A stretch of DNA of 64,000 nt from Polytrichum commune. Lineage: Eukaryota > Streptophyta > Polytrichopsida > Polytrichales > Polytrichaceae. Made by a program: the position numbers and the translations under genes. The stretch spans positions 50,716,001-50,780,000 of the forward strand of contig OX485804.1 of the NCBI GenBank assembly GCA_950295325.1, given 5' to 3'. This document shows, piece by piece, positions 47,701 to 59,836 of this stretch (the stretch's first letter is position 1; every line of letters starts with the position of its first letter). The notes beneath the pieces were generated by a model. The model saw only the letters and a program-made list of their open reading frames with translations. It ran no database searches and had not been told where the DNA came from.

Positions 47701-48587
47701 CCCTTAATCTCTGGTGTAAAGTGCCCCTGAGAATAATGGTAGAATTTTTTTGTTTTACAACCTGACAACCATATGCGACAAGTTCATATAACCTCAACAG
47801 TTATAAGCACTCTAAATCTTCCATCTTAACAAGGAGCACACCACTAGGGAGGAAGTATTGAGGTGGATAAGAGCAGGATAAAAGATTGGAAAGTAGGACC
47901 CAGGGCTGAGATTCCTCTCTTGCAATTTTGATGAGAACTCTATGCCCCCCTTGCAAGCAAACTAAAATTTGAACATATCAAATTGTACAATTAGAAATTG
48001 AATTAGATAAGGAATCTTCGATTGACGTGGACTTGGAATCGGGTTTCCAAATACAAGGGGACTTGAACCTTCAATAAGTATCAACAACAAAAAAACCCTC
48101 CCACAAATTTTGTATTAAATCAACGGGCTCTGAGCCAAAAGAGGGAATTTCAGGTGACTGAGAATTTTCTCTCCTAATGATAGGATATTGCATTGTCACA
48201 ACCACAACCAATGAAGTTGCCACAACACATCTGAAATACACAAATAAAAAACAGTGCACTTTAGCGTAGTGGCTGCAATAAGTTCAATGCAATGCCTAGA
48301 ATTCTCTGCTGGTGATACGATTTGACCAATTCTTATTGTGCTATTACTGTCACCATTTCACAAAAAGGCATTGTAAACCCTGTGATCAACTGACTGAATC
48401 ATCGCATTTCAATCTGTTGTTTCAATCTGTCTAAGTTTCGTAGTTTTTGCTAGATTTTTGTGATTACGGTTTTACAAATGCAGGGGAAAACCAAGAAAAC
48501 AAACAGAAATCAATCAGCTTAGTATATACCTCCCACATCGAATGAATACAACTTCCTTGCGCACGCGCGAGCAAGTTGAGATGCCAT
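44769..48587 (-). CDS. Mitochondrial single-stranded DNA-binding protein (5 exons)
   Basis: The protein coats single-stranded DNA during mitochondrial DNA replication and repair through a bacterial-type OB fold. Exons are 48587-48530, 47132-46873, 46009-45786, 45546-45446 and 44905-44769. All are GT/AG with matching phase, giving 259 residues. The first exon, MASQLARACARKLYSFDVG, is a basic amphipathic mitochondrial presequence. The 58-base exon is confirmed by phase with the next. Exon 2 is a low-complexity linker ending in RFFAPRGVHK. The OB fold follows: AIILGEVGLPPIQKVLKSGR, ITIFSVGTGGVYNNR, FVQWHRIAVYQDKLA and TQVYVEGNIELRIYDD. The tail is Ser/Gln-rich and not acidic. Arabidopsis MTSSB has the same order (RGVHRAI, TIFTVGTGG, WHRIAV, VYVEGDIE, from memory). 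Introns carry three repeat copies. Confidence 0.93.
44915..45300 (-). repeat. Dispersed repeat R1, copy 5, inverted (MTSSB intron 4)
   Basis: Read on the minus strand it gives AGAAAGAGAATCTTTACTTA, CCCATATGAGCTCC, and upstream AAAAGATTGGACTATGTGG and CCCCTATATTGGAGAG, the same order as at 28355-28725. It is the only inverted copy. Confidence 0.65.
46160..46682 (+). mobile_element. TIR family C, copy 2 (MTSSB intron 2)
   Basis: It has the right end CCTCTCTAGTGTAAAAGGGG, the complement of the family left end. Internal blocks shared with 39101-39880 include TGGCTTGGGGCCCACAAA, CATTCCTAAGCTACCTCA and TTTACGCCATCTTAGCATTG. It lacks the MITE insert present in copy 1 and so shows the undisturbed right end. 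Confidence 0.75.
47250..47705 (+). mobile_element. TIR family D, copy 2 (MTSSB intron 1)
   Basis: The left end AAGGGCCGTGACC and right end GGTCACGGGCCCTT are inverted repeats differing by one base. The element is about 456 bp. The internal block AAATTGTGAGGGCCCTTGAA matches copies at 16438-16750 and 61517-61862. No coding sequence. Confidence 0.7.
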
Positions 48588-49764
48588 CCTCTCTCTCCTC
48601 CACCAACAATTTGTTGATGATGCAAATCACTTCAACAACTTCACCTGAAACCACCAACACAATTTGCACCCAATCAGGAGCAAAATAAAACAAAATTCAC
48701 CATGATCTGTATTGACACGCAAGTGATCTTCCACTACTGCCTGTTCCATTTTCAAAGAAGTTTCTGCAATGCCACATAACATAGCATTGACAACAACAAC
48801 CATCGAATAAAAAATAAAATAAAATTTAAAACACAACACAACACAACATCCGAAGACCGTAGTTAAGCCCTGGCCAACAAACACATTCAAGAAGCAGGTT
48901 TTCCATAAACCCCACAAAAACAAACCTGGAAATGTGACAATCTCTCCATGTCAAACCTTACAAATGTTGATTTGATCTATGTACAGAGAAAAATCATTGT
49001 GCTCCTTGAAACCAAAAACTGGAAAGACAGGAGGAATGACTGACCTCAAGTTCTCAAAAACCCTAGAAATCTGAGCTTGAAAGAAGCTTGGGTTTTGGGG
49101 CTGCCTTTAGGGTGACCTGGAACTTCGAAGGCTTTTGGGTACTGAGGCTGGCCACTGCACCCGTGAACCACCAGCAATTTCTCAGCTTTTGAAGTGCCAT
49201 CTTTCACCTTCTTGATTGGTACACACCACACTAACTTATTAATGCCCCCTTCCCACCTGACTTTACCAAATAACCAAAGTATTTCCTAAAAACCAGGTAA
49301 AGCTCCCTTGGTTATAGCAGAGGCATCCGGCTATCCCAATGCACCTACAAGAACTTGCTCCAGAGATTTTCAAGTAGGTTCTAGTTCAGGAGCTTTCACA
49401 CATGTTCATTGTTTTATCTACCAAGCAATGAATGTTGGGTAGTTTTTGTCCCATCCCCAAATGCCTTACTACTCACCTATCTTACCATCGATTTTTGTTA
49501 ATGAAGCTCCTCATGCCCTCATAACTAAGATTAAAAAGCAACCAATCACAAGGGCGGGAGGCAACGCTTTTAAACATCATGTATTCTTGCCTCATGTTTA
49601 GGTATTGATGGGAGGGTCGGTGTTGGAGGCTTAAAACCTCCACTTTTAAGCCATGCCACATCATTTGCCAACTAGGCTCGGCACTAGATTATGTCGATGA
49701 TGTGAAGGCCAGGTTGGTAGAACCAACTTTTAGTCTTAGCTGAAGTAAGGTGGGAAGGGGGCAT
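48588..49764 (-). promoter_or_regulatory. Upstream region of MTSSB; no gene recognised
   Basis: On the minus strand a TCTAGGGTTTTTGAGAAC segment near 49060 resembles a plant 5' leader. Transcription may therefore start near 49100 with a leader intron before 48587. No other gene is supported. Confidence 0.35.
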
Positions 49765-50510
49765 AAATATTGTATTTAGTGTCACCAATTCTATTGGTCT
49801 TGCTCAATACTACACTAAATATGATATTTCATATTTAATGTCAGCAATTGTGATTGTCTTGCTCAATACTAATTGTAAACCACGGTATAGTGTCACGAAC
49901 ACTAAATGTTAACTCAACTTTCTTTTTTTCTTTTTTTCTTTTTTTCTTTTTTTTTGGAGACAGAAGGCCAACAGGCTAGCGCCAAAGCATAGGATGCAGT
50001 TGACCACCTAGCAAGTTTTTCGGTCAAGTAGAGAGGAGATTTCACAGCCCGGATTCAAACCGCCAACCTCTTCCTTGAGATTTGGGTATCTCTCCACCAT
50101 CATCCGGTAGTTTAGGGTCATCTCGGACCACCTCAACATTATTTGTCATTTCTTGTAATTTCTAAGGGGGATTCTAGATTTACAATGTTGCAATTACTGT
50201 CACTTACCAAGTGGTTTTTCATCCAAATTTCCATCATCCATGATAATATTTCATCACAAGTTGTTGCCAAAGGGTTTTGGCCAATGGATGAACTCATCCA
50301 TCAACTATGAAAATATTTGTTCACTCTATTCATAAGAAGTGTAATCCCAAAAGTTACCACAGTGACATTAAACACCACATGACACTAAATACCATATTTA
50401 GTGTAATAGTAAACTGGCACCCCAACAGTGAATGTAAACCTCACATGATTTGTCATTCTTTGTAAAGAAATCTGGGCATTCTAGATTTACAATGTCAAGA
50501 GGAACAATAG
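49765..50510. repeat. Composite of family B fold-back pieces and direct repeats
   Basis: AATATTGTATTTAGTGTCACC (49770), ACTAAATATGATATTT (49812) and GACACTAAATACCATATTTA (50383) belong to fold-back family B. The block TTTGTCATTTCTTGTAATTT ... GATTCTAGATTTACAATGT (50147-50190) is repeated near 50450-50503. The SINE at 49919-50115 lies between these pieces and may have split an older copy. Confidence 0.5.
49919..50115 (-). mobile_element. tRNA-type SINE with an (A7G)n tail
   Basis: On the minus strand the B box GGTTTGAATCC is preceded by an A-box-like GATGGTGGAGAGATACC about 35 bases upstream. The element ends in several AAAAAAAG units (49919-49956 on the plus strand as CTTTTTTT). A polymerase III promoter plus an A-rich simple tail is the usual SINE layout. 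Target-site duplications were not identified. Confidence 0.65.
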
Positions 50511-50699
50511 ACTCCTATGAATGTGAGCATTGAACAATTGAAAATTTGTGTGGAGGTTTGATTCCTTCCAGCTTGTAAAAGTCGAGAGCATTTCCTCCAT
50601 GAATGAGCTCTCCGGTTGCAATGGCCTCCCCAAGGGTAAAGCCCCCGTTGTCATATGCCTCACAACAAATACGGAAGAATATATATTGTGGCCACTTGG

Positions 50700-53600
50700 T
50701 CCCTACAATAATTCAAACACCCAATAAAACATTTAAACGTTCATTGATTTTTCACAATTAAAAATTATTATTTATTATTAAAAAATTTAAAAAATCCTTC
50801 CACAAGGAAGTATACCATTCACACAACTTGAATTAAAGACCTTACAATTTTATTATTATTAAACCATTTGTACCTATTCTACCTTGCGTTAGGAATTTCT
50901 CATGTCTCTCTCCAACATGTTTAAAAGCAAATACAAATGTAGAAGATGAAGATATTATGTTTCAAGCACACGAAGGACTTTCAAGAGGTCATAAAGAATA
51001 TAAGGACATATGAAGACTACTTTAACAATGCTTTACATTGCAATGCAAACATTGACTGTAATGAGGAGGTTATTCCATGCGAAAGAAATGACTTCACGTG
51101 TGTGAAAACACGAAATGTAGATGGAACATAAGTCCTCCCTATAAATAAAGCATTATTTATCCACATAATTAAATTATGGACAATTTTTGAATAAAGTTAT
51201 ATGTCAATGAAGTTGCAAAGAAAATCTTACAATTATTGTTTGTTTCATTCAAATTGTATGAGAGGGCGGTGATGGTGTTTTAGATGTTTAAAGCTATCAT
51301 TAAGGCAATTTCTAACGGTGAAAGACAAATATTGGAATGGTGATATGATTGATGTATCAATACCAGCCTTATAAAAACAACTCATGAGCATGTACGGTGA
51401 ATTAGACATGTCAATGGCTCAAAGATGGAGAATTTGCTTAGGATTTGATAATTATTATCATGAATTATATTTAATGTCTCTTCATGAAGAAGATTCATTG
51501 GATCTAAGATTGAAGTCTTATTATTTGCCAAAATTATGTATACTACATATGAAAGATTACATTAAATGTAGACAAACATGCAATATATAAAACCGATTCA
51601 TTTTTTATTTTATAGAAATAAAAAGTTGGTTTAAGGGTATATGCCACAGCTGAACGTGATATCATGAAATTTTATAATTATAAAAGACATTATGCAAAAT
51701 ATATTGAATATAACTCCAACTTTAATCCGGAAAGTATTAATTAATTTTGGCATGATACAAAATTATAGGAATATTAAAGTTTTTAGAATCTACATAATAC
51801 ATAGAAGGGGTTGCAACAGTGAAGGGCATCATGTTGTAAAACTACTATAGAGTACTTCCCAAATTCTTGAAATGTACAAAGTTGTGTAAAAATTTCGATG
51901 ATAAGAAATTTCTTTACACATTTTCAGACACAAAATACGGGACACTAGTCTAAAGGCAACAAATCTTCTATAATTGGCTTTATTAGAATGCATATTTTTC
52001 TATCATGTCGTAACTTAAAAATTATATGAAAATTGATAGATTATATGAATAATAATATAAAATGGTCATTTAGTTGTAAACCAATAATAAGGTTCAAAAA
52101 ATTAACTTTTAAAATTGATGATAATTTAACCTTATTCTCATATTTTGCATGGGGCAATTCTTAAAATATTAAGCTTATGATAAATTGGGATGATTTCTAG
52201 AATGTTTGGATTCATCATCAAGATTGTCAAACATCAAAATTTTAAAATTAAATTTTGGAAAGAATTTTTCTCGTTGTTATTTTTATGTCATGTTCATTCA
52301 AATTAATTGTGCGAAACTCATACATGATAATAGTGCAAATGCATTGAGAATAAATCTACAACCATTTGTAACAAAGTTAGAGAAGTATTTTGAAGATGGT
52401 TACAAAATTATTTTCTCATACAAATCCGAAAGAATTTCTAAATTTTTCATGTGCATAACATTAAAAAAATTACATTTGTCAAAGCAATTCTATGAAATCA
52501 TACATATAATCACTATGCCCAATAAAAAATTGGAATACTAAAAGGTGATGGACATTCGACCTTAAAAAAATGACCTCTCTTTATATGTGAAATGAATATC
52601 AACGGAAGTTGCAACGCCTTTGTATGATCAATAAAAAACAAGATTGATTTAACCCGCTTCGGACAATAGCGCAAATTTTATTAAAAGTGATTAGAAATTG
52701 CTAAACTTAGCCTAAAGGTATAAAATGACTCGGGGGGTGCACCTTTCATTAAAACCTAGAATCACGTGCGTTCACTGCATACTCTAAAAACCCCCTATAT
52801 ACAAGTTATTTTTTGTGAAATGAAGTAATACACATACAATTGCAACAATAAATATACAAGTGACAATATGTATACACAAAAGAACATCCATTCATATATA
52901 GTCATTAACATAAGTATACAAATATACTTTTGAACAATAATCAACCCTTGTAATATGTATAACAAAATATCCTAGCTTTCATCAGCAAAGTCGTTGAAAA
53001 CTTTTTCATCTCCCGGATGTAGCTCATAAACATTTGATTCACCAATATATGTCATTATAGCCAATGCAATTACTGTCTCTAAGTCTACCATCAAATGATC
53101 AATAAGATCATATGTCCACTTGTTGTTAGCCCCTTTTTGATACCAACATAAACCAATCTCCTTGTTACTTTGAGCTGACGAATCATTTCAAAACCCTAAT
53201 ATTGCCTCTTTCCCCGATATTATCTTGACACCTTGTACATGATTCATACTACCCTATAAGGTTGCTAACGAAAATTGTTAATCCTAATTAATCCTAATTT
53301 CATCCAATATGAAAGCTTATGATATGTAGTATAGTAACAATACCATACAAGTACAATTATTGTATATTTTTTAAAGGCCTTCCATATATGTACGTAATTA
53401 TAAATTATAACATGTATACGTAATATGACAAGGTCCAAATCAATACCCCTCCTGTGCACTCACGTATACTCGTACATGTTTAGGAGAATGCCAGCCCCGA
53501 GTAAAATGAACTAGGATAGTAAGACTTGGAGGCATATCAAAATATTATGTAATATTGATTTATATTAATTTATTAACAAATTTAGTATATGATATAATAT

Positions 53601-56600
53601 ATATTGGTTTTTTATATATTAAAAAAATATGGCCACTCTCTAGTGCAAAATAAGATCTGATTGGATTGTAATAAGATGTTAGATAAAATTTTAATAATTT
53701 TTTTACACTCGAGATCTAGGCTTAAATTATCATAATATTATAACCGATAACATTGAATAGATTAGGTTTATTTGAAGTTGAGAATTACACAAATTTTATG
53801 TTGTAATGTTTGTCATTTATATTGGAAAGATTGTGAATCAACAAAATTTCTATTATGAGAAATTTAGACATTATGCTTATAGTGATCAGAAGATTGGTTT
53901 ATGTTCATGCTTAGAGATATGGATGATCATCAAAGAGTATGGCAAATTAAAAGATATTATTACGTGTTTAGAGGGTACGGTCCATGAAGAGTTTGGGTCT
54001 CAATAATCCATCATTTGAGTATGTAGGATATGATATAATATGAACATGACATTCTCTTCGATATATATTTCATGTTGAACTTTCATATTAGTTGCTAATG
54101 TATATTCACTAATAATAATTGATCATTTATTTACAATCTAGAGAACGCTGAATTATTTGACGATATCATCCGACACGGTACTCATGACATTTGTTGGTGC
54201 TATGATTTTACAACGTGATATTCTAAAATATAAAATGATATAAAATGAAATGAAATCTTATGTATTTTTTATATTTTATGATGCTCTTAGATAAATACAT
54301 ATGACATTATCTAAAAAATTTAGACGGATTTGTATGTGATAGTAGAAGAATATTAGAAATATATAAGAAATTATTATTATTAAATGATTTATATAGAATG
54401 CCTCTGATAAATATGACAATTTACGTTTATTAATATAATAATTATATAATAATTATTTAGTTATAACAATTGGAATTTTTTTTCATCATGACTATTTTGT
54501 GCATAAGAACTTGTCAATATGTTAAGAATATATAAATAAAATTATTGTGATAAGAATAAAAGAGTAGCTCATGCTAATGTATTGGAATATAAGAATATAC
54601 ATGTTGAATTTATGAAGATAAAATAACATGTTATAAATAGAAATATGTAATTTTTTTGTAATAAAGTTTGAAATTTTAAAATCTAATTGTCGGTAAACAA
54701 AGTATCAATTTTGGAACCATATTGTAGTTAGACCTAACAAAGATAACAATAATGCTTAAGATTAGTGAATATAGTTATTAAAAAAAAAAATTATTCATAA
54801 AATTGAAGGGATTGGAAATTTTTTTTTGGCACAAGGTATTATAAGTAGATAGTAGCAAACAAAGTTTGACAATGTTAGTAGTACATGTATTGACGAATAT
54901 GCAAAATTGAAATTACATATTACTGAAATTGTGTATAAGGTCGGTACATCAACAAAAGAGGAGACGGAGCAAACGAGGAAGATGACGACGTTTTCCAGGT
55001 TTTGGAGGTGACGTGGCCTCACGAGAGGCCAGATCCCTGTTTTGCGTGCCATAGACTTCTTCTCAATTATTATATTAAATCATATCATTGTCTTAGATGA
55101 TGTCAGTAATAAGAAACAATTCCTAATGACTTATGAATTAGAGGATCTAAACCCCAAAGGAACTTGGTATGTGTAAAAAAATTTGGATATTGCATATCAT
55201 TTCACATTATTAGTGAGGTGATGATGTCATGTGTTAAACATTGCGGATCATATTTTTTTATAATCATGAGAGGGGTGTATAACAAAGCTTATGAAGATGT
55301 ATTCGTTAATTATATTATTGATTATTTATAAGAAAAAAAATATCTAGTTGGTATTATAGATGTAAGTTATCTTCGACGACATGAACCTTAGAGTTTCAAA
55401 TTTTGACGTCCCTTGCATTTGGTTGTAACATTATAACAACATAGATTATTGCAAATACTATCTAACATGAAGACTACTTGAATTCGCTAAGGTTTACCTA
55501 TGGAGTAGCAAGAAGATTGATAGTGAATGTAATGAAAAAGTGGGTTGGTTGATCTTGATCAACTACAAAGAAGTCTAACGCAACAAATGTGCTTACGATT
55601 GCGATTGTTATGAGTCACATATCTCTCAGGTACAAGAAAACTCACTGTATTCACATAAGAAAATACTTTTTTTTTAATTAGGTGAAAAAAACCGTAAGTT
55701 GCATTGTACCGGAGTTTATTGCTAATTGTAATTAATTTTATGCTATAACATTAGTACATTTTACATAAATCATTTAATGAAGTAGATCAATCCTTATTCA
55801 AAAATATTGTGTGTGTCGACCACGTCTTCCACTAGATTGGCAGCTGTTTGGTATCTCTAGAAGGATACTTCATAAGGTTGAAGACCATTAATTATGCTTT
55901 ATACCTACATGGGAATTATGAATAAAAAGCTACTACTCGTATGTCGCTTGCTTAATAATAAAGGTAGAATATGATATTTTCCATGAACGACATACATATT
56001 TGCCGTAACATGTTATACTATAAATGCAATGAGAGCATTCATTTGAATGGCAGGGTTTCGGTTTTTATTCGAGATTTTTTTTCTATAGAATAGGACGAGA
56101 AGAAATCAATTTTAAGTTACGTAGCGAAAATTTACTGATGGTGATATGAAAAAAGTAGAGCATAAATGTAAGATGCATTAATAATTTGTAGAGGCATTCT
56201 TTCTTGGATTTGAATCATTGGAAGTTTTTATGTAAGGTAAGGTCCCCTAAAACATCGAAGGTAACACATGTGGCGACAATTTCGAGGTTTGGACCCCGTT
56301 TGAAAACGCTCATGATTTTGAGTTCCAAGGTGTAAGATTTGAAATTTAATGAATAGAGGAAGCCTCTAATAAAGTAAGTGATGAACGTTATGAAATTCTT
56401 CGGTTGTAAGGCAACGTCATTTGCATAAAAATTATACAACGTCTTTAAGCGTTTCATATTTTAGGAATTGGTGCATTGGTGTTTGAGGATACATTTGTAT
56501 ACCTTTGCACATGCGACTGCTTGATGTTGTGTTTCCATTTGCAATCAGCTATTATCACACATTTTTTGAATGCTAGGATTAGGAGATTGGAAACAATGCA

Positions 56601-57300
56601 GACCAATTGCATATATATGAAAAATATGTAATGCCAGAGCGTTTGAATAACACTTCCAAGAATTTTATCTAATTCGATGGGGTCAAATGTGAGGACAAAA
56701 AGTTCCGCGAGCATATACATGACAAGATGAATGTCATTGTGCAAAAATTGAGAGAATTTTATGATTTAATGAAATACTTGTCGCATTAAATTACTTCACT
56801 TGTTTGAAACCAAGTTTTAAAATTGTATACAGTTTGGAATTCATGATGCAAGTTAAAGATGTCTAAGTTTCCACTTGTGTGTGTGTGGTTTACAATCATA
56901 TACATGTGTTATTGTGGACTTGAAAGTGTATTGTGGAAGGGGAGCGTAATCAATACAATCTCTAGAATTCATCCATATTGTGGTAAGCTAGAATGACATA
57001 ACAAATTGTGTGAAAATTCGCCTCCAGAACAAGGCATTATCATATAGGTCATGTGGCTTATTTATGAATACCATGTTTGTAATCTATGGATATAGAGTAG
57101 TGGGTGATGAGTGAAAAAATCTTCACCTACATCAATCTTTCACAACAGTAGAATTCTTCTATTTTGCCCTGCCTCACCAAAAAACTTATGTAAACAATAA
57201 GGGTAGCTTAAATGTAGCCAATCTTCTGTTTAAATGGTGTGTGACTACTACCTTTGGTGAAAACATACTATGTTTACGAACATGTTTTAGAAACCAAAAA
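50700..57300. other. AT-rich island with broken open frames, origin unknown
   Basis: The base composition is visibly lower in GC than on either side; long runs such as 54420-54480 are nearly all A and T. Several frames are longer than expected for such sequence: 51384-51590 (+), 52206-52541 (+, 111 codons), 53806-54006 (+) and 54795-55052 (-). None resembles a family I know. They use GTN or TTG starts or are broken by stops, so I do not call them genes. Possible sources are very old transposons, relaxed intergenic DNA, or transferred foreign DNA. Confidence 0.5.
52972..53247 (-). pseudogene. Unknown 91-codon frame with one internal stop
   Basis: The frame starts MNHVQGVKIISGKEAILGF, has a TGA, then continues with IGLCWYQKGANNKWTYDLID, ETVIALAIMTYIGES and DEKVFNDFADES before the final stop. 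The amino acid mix looks protein-like and unlike translated AT-rich noise. It could be an exon of a decayed gene in the AT-rich island. I do not recognise the family. Confidence 0.3.
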
Positions 57301-58390
57301 ATATTCTACATGAAAATGAAATGCCCAAAATGAAAATTGTCCTTGTTCCCTAGCGTTGTTCCTTGGTGCAAAATTGTTGTAACTCCTATTTCTTATGTCA
57401 TTTATTTTCACGTAACACATTTCTATGTATGCACCAAAAGCTTTGCGAACAAGAAAAACCTCAAAATTTATCATCACACTCCAAACACATTTGCTGCAAA
57501 CTTCAAAAACAATGAAGGAATAGGCCTCACAAATTTACATATAACTTTGGAGTAGTAACTATGATGGGGAGGCCAAAGATCCTTTCAAAAACCATAAATT
57601 TAGAATCAAAAGCACTCCAAAAATAATATACACTATCGTACTCCCTTTGAAACAAAAGAATTGCGAATTTTTTCAATACATGAAGATTTAGTTAAATATT
57701 GGTGGCATGAAGATTTTGGTGGAAATTAGTGTTAGAGTTGTATGAGCACTCTAGGTTAAATAATTTAGATTATTTGCATTCATATATGAAAAAAAGGTGA
57801 AGCAATGTTGACTTGGAACAATGTTCATACATGATTTGTTGTTGTAGCCCAACATATGAGAACTTGTCCTAGTGGGGTAATGAAATCCCTGCTTGGAGAC
57901 TCCAACCCACATGGGGAATAGGCCACATTCTCCACATCTCCCATGTAGGGGAAGGCCTTTGGGGCTCCTTGTGGTTGTTGAAGCAATGTTGCATTCTATT
58001 GTGCCTATCAAAGAAATCTCAACACACCCATTGCGTTTAGAGATGGGTAATCCCCAATACTCTAATTTGTCACAATCCAACCTTGGTGGCGTTCATTATC
58101 CAATTCCATGCAAAACATCTTTATATTCTCGAACCATGTTACCTCCCGATACACAAATATGAAAGCTTGAACTTAACTTTAGAACTCTTCCATTTGAGCC
58201 ACCTACATTGCAAGTAAACCAACTCAACAATAAAAATTGGCATTTGAATCATCCAATTATGAGGTCAACTCGGTTGGCATAGATGTCCTAATTTTAATGA
58301 AATTAACACCCACAATTGTACTAAACGAGTTTTCTTATAGTTGTAGTGGTGAGTGGTATGTATTTTGTTGGGTGTTCAATTAATAAAGAG
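57301..58390. other. Intergenic stretch, no gene recognised
   Basis: Composition returns to that of the rest of the window. Short frames are present on both strands without family resemblance. Confidence 0.35.
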
Positions 58391-58427
58391 GTGTGTGTGT
58401 GTGTGTGTGTGGGGGGGGTGTGTGTGG
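58391..58427 (+). repeat. (GT)n microsatellite with a G run
   Basis: A GT dinucleotide run interrupted by an eight-base G run. Confidence 0.85.
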
Positions 58428-59836
58428 ATAGAAACCATAATGGTAGCACTCAAAAAAGGCACATTGTCAGTAGCATAAAAGGGGAGCTTTATTTCCCCAA
58501 AAATAACCACATAGGATTTTGCTGCTATGCCAACCCCACTACCATTGTGGCTAGTAGAGGCAAAGTTCAACACGGATCCCAAGAGAGAGCCCACGAAAAT
58601 CTTGCAAGACATAAAGGGATTTGTAGGGACCCTGATGAATCAATATAGCAATAGGTCTGCTAGCTGTGCCGACTTCCAAATTCAAAGTATGCATGCCACC
58701 CCAAAAGATCCCGCCCCCTTGGACCATTCCCCAAATGTTTGTTATAAAACTATCCACGGTGCCCCCCCCCCCCCCGCGGCCAAGGCACAGGGAAACACAC
58801 TACTTATTCTTGAGTGGGCATTGTTGATAGGAAGGTGATGCCGCATTAGCGACACTTTATTGAATTATACATTGGACCTAAACCTTAGACCCTAGTATAA
58901 AATTTGTGGGTCTGATTTTTTACTCTCAACCAATAGAATCGCTTGACTTTGGAGTTTCTTCAATGTAGGACCTTACGGTAAACCCGCCCAAAGTAAGTTA
59001 TGACCCCAAGCCCAACTTGAGATAGCAGCTTGGAGAAGACCCAAGAAAATACCGACTTTAGTGTACATTGATGAGTTGGTTGCATAGGTAATTTGGGTGG
59101 AACTACATTAATTAATACAATGATTATCCCAATTAATGTGTGTTGTTATTTGAAGTTATACATTACAATAACGTCTTACCGATAAGTTCAATTTTTACAA
59201 ACAAAATTGTAATAAGTTGTTTGGAGAATGCAGAACATAATGACTTTGCTTCGTAAAATATAATTATGTTCTCAATAAATAGTTATTGCACATTATTGCA
59301 CATTGGGATAATCAGTGTAGTTGTACTTATAATTGGGATTGCCGTCGCCCATGCTGTTGCTTGGGGATTTGGACGAACGAAAGGCTGAAAATGCGTCGAC
59401 GGTCGCCCTCGTTCGTCCCGGTTCGTTAGGTCGGTCCCCTGTCTTTCTTGTCCCGAAACTCCTTGCCTCGCAAGTCTAGCTGAGTTTTGCCTTGCGGATC
59501 ATCGACGTTTATGTGCGGCCAATGTGAAATTGCTAATCAATCTGGAGATATACAGACAGTCACGTAGGATTTGGCAGAATCTGTTGAAACAATCGAATTC
59601 TGAAGTCGACGTTGTTGCAACCAACCTGTACTCCTATTAACGTCATTGCATTTCTAGGGTTGACCGTGAAGAACTTAAATTTTGCTTGGGATATGGCACC
59701 GACATTGGATTGAAATTTTCTGGTGTTCATACGAGCTCGTGAAGACTTGAAAAAATTATGCAATAATAGAATTAAGAAATTGGAGTGCGAAGTGAGTTTT
59801 AGGGTTTAGAGGCGAGTCTTCTTCTGCCGGAGCCAG
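58428..59836 (+). promoter_or_regulatory. Intergenic stretch and upstream region of the C9orf78 homologue
   Basis: It contains a 14-base C run (58762-58775). Near the gene, GTGAGTTTTAGGGTTTAGAGG (59789-59809) has the look of a plant 5' leader and directly precedes the start codon. A GC-richer patch at 59340-59520 has no recognised coding content. Confidence 0.4.

Noticed and set aside
52206-52541. Calling the 111-codon AT-rich frame a gene
   Set aside because: It starts at TTG, has no recognised relatives, and is followed and preceded by stops in a decayed region. It is reported only as part of the AT-rich island.
59340-59520. tRNA or small RNA gene in the GC-richer patch
   Set aside because: No cloverleaf or A/B box pair could be found by eye.
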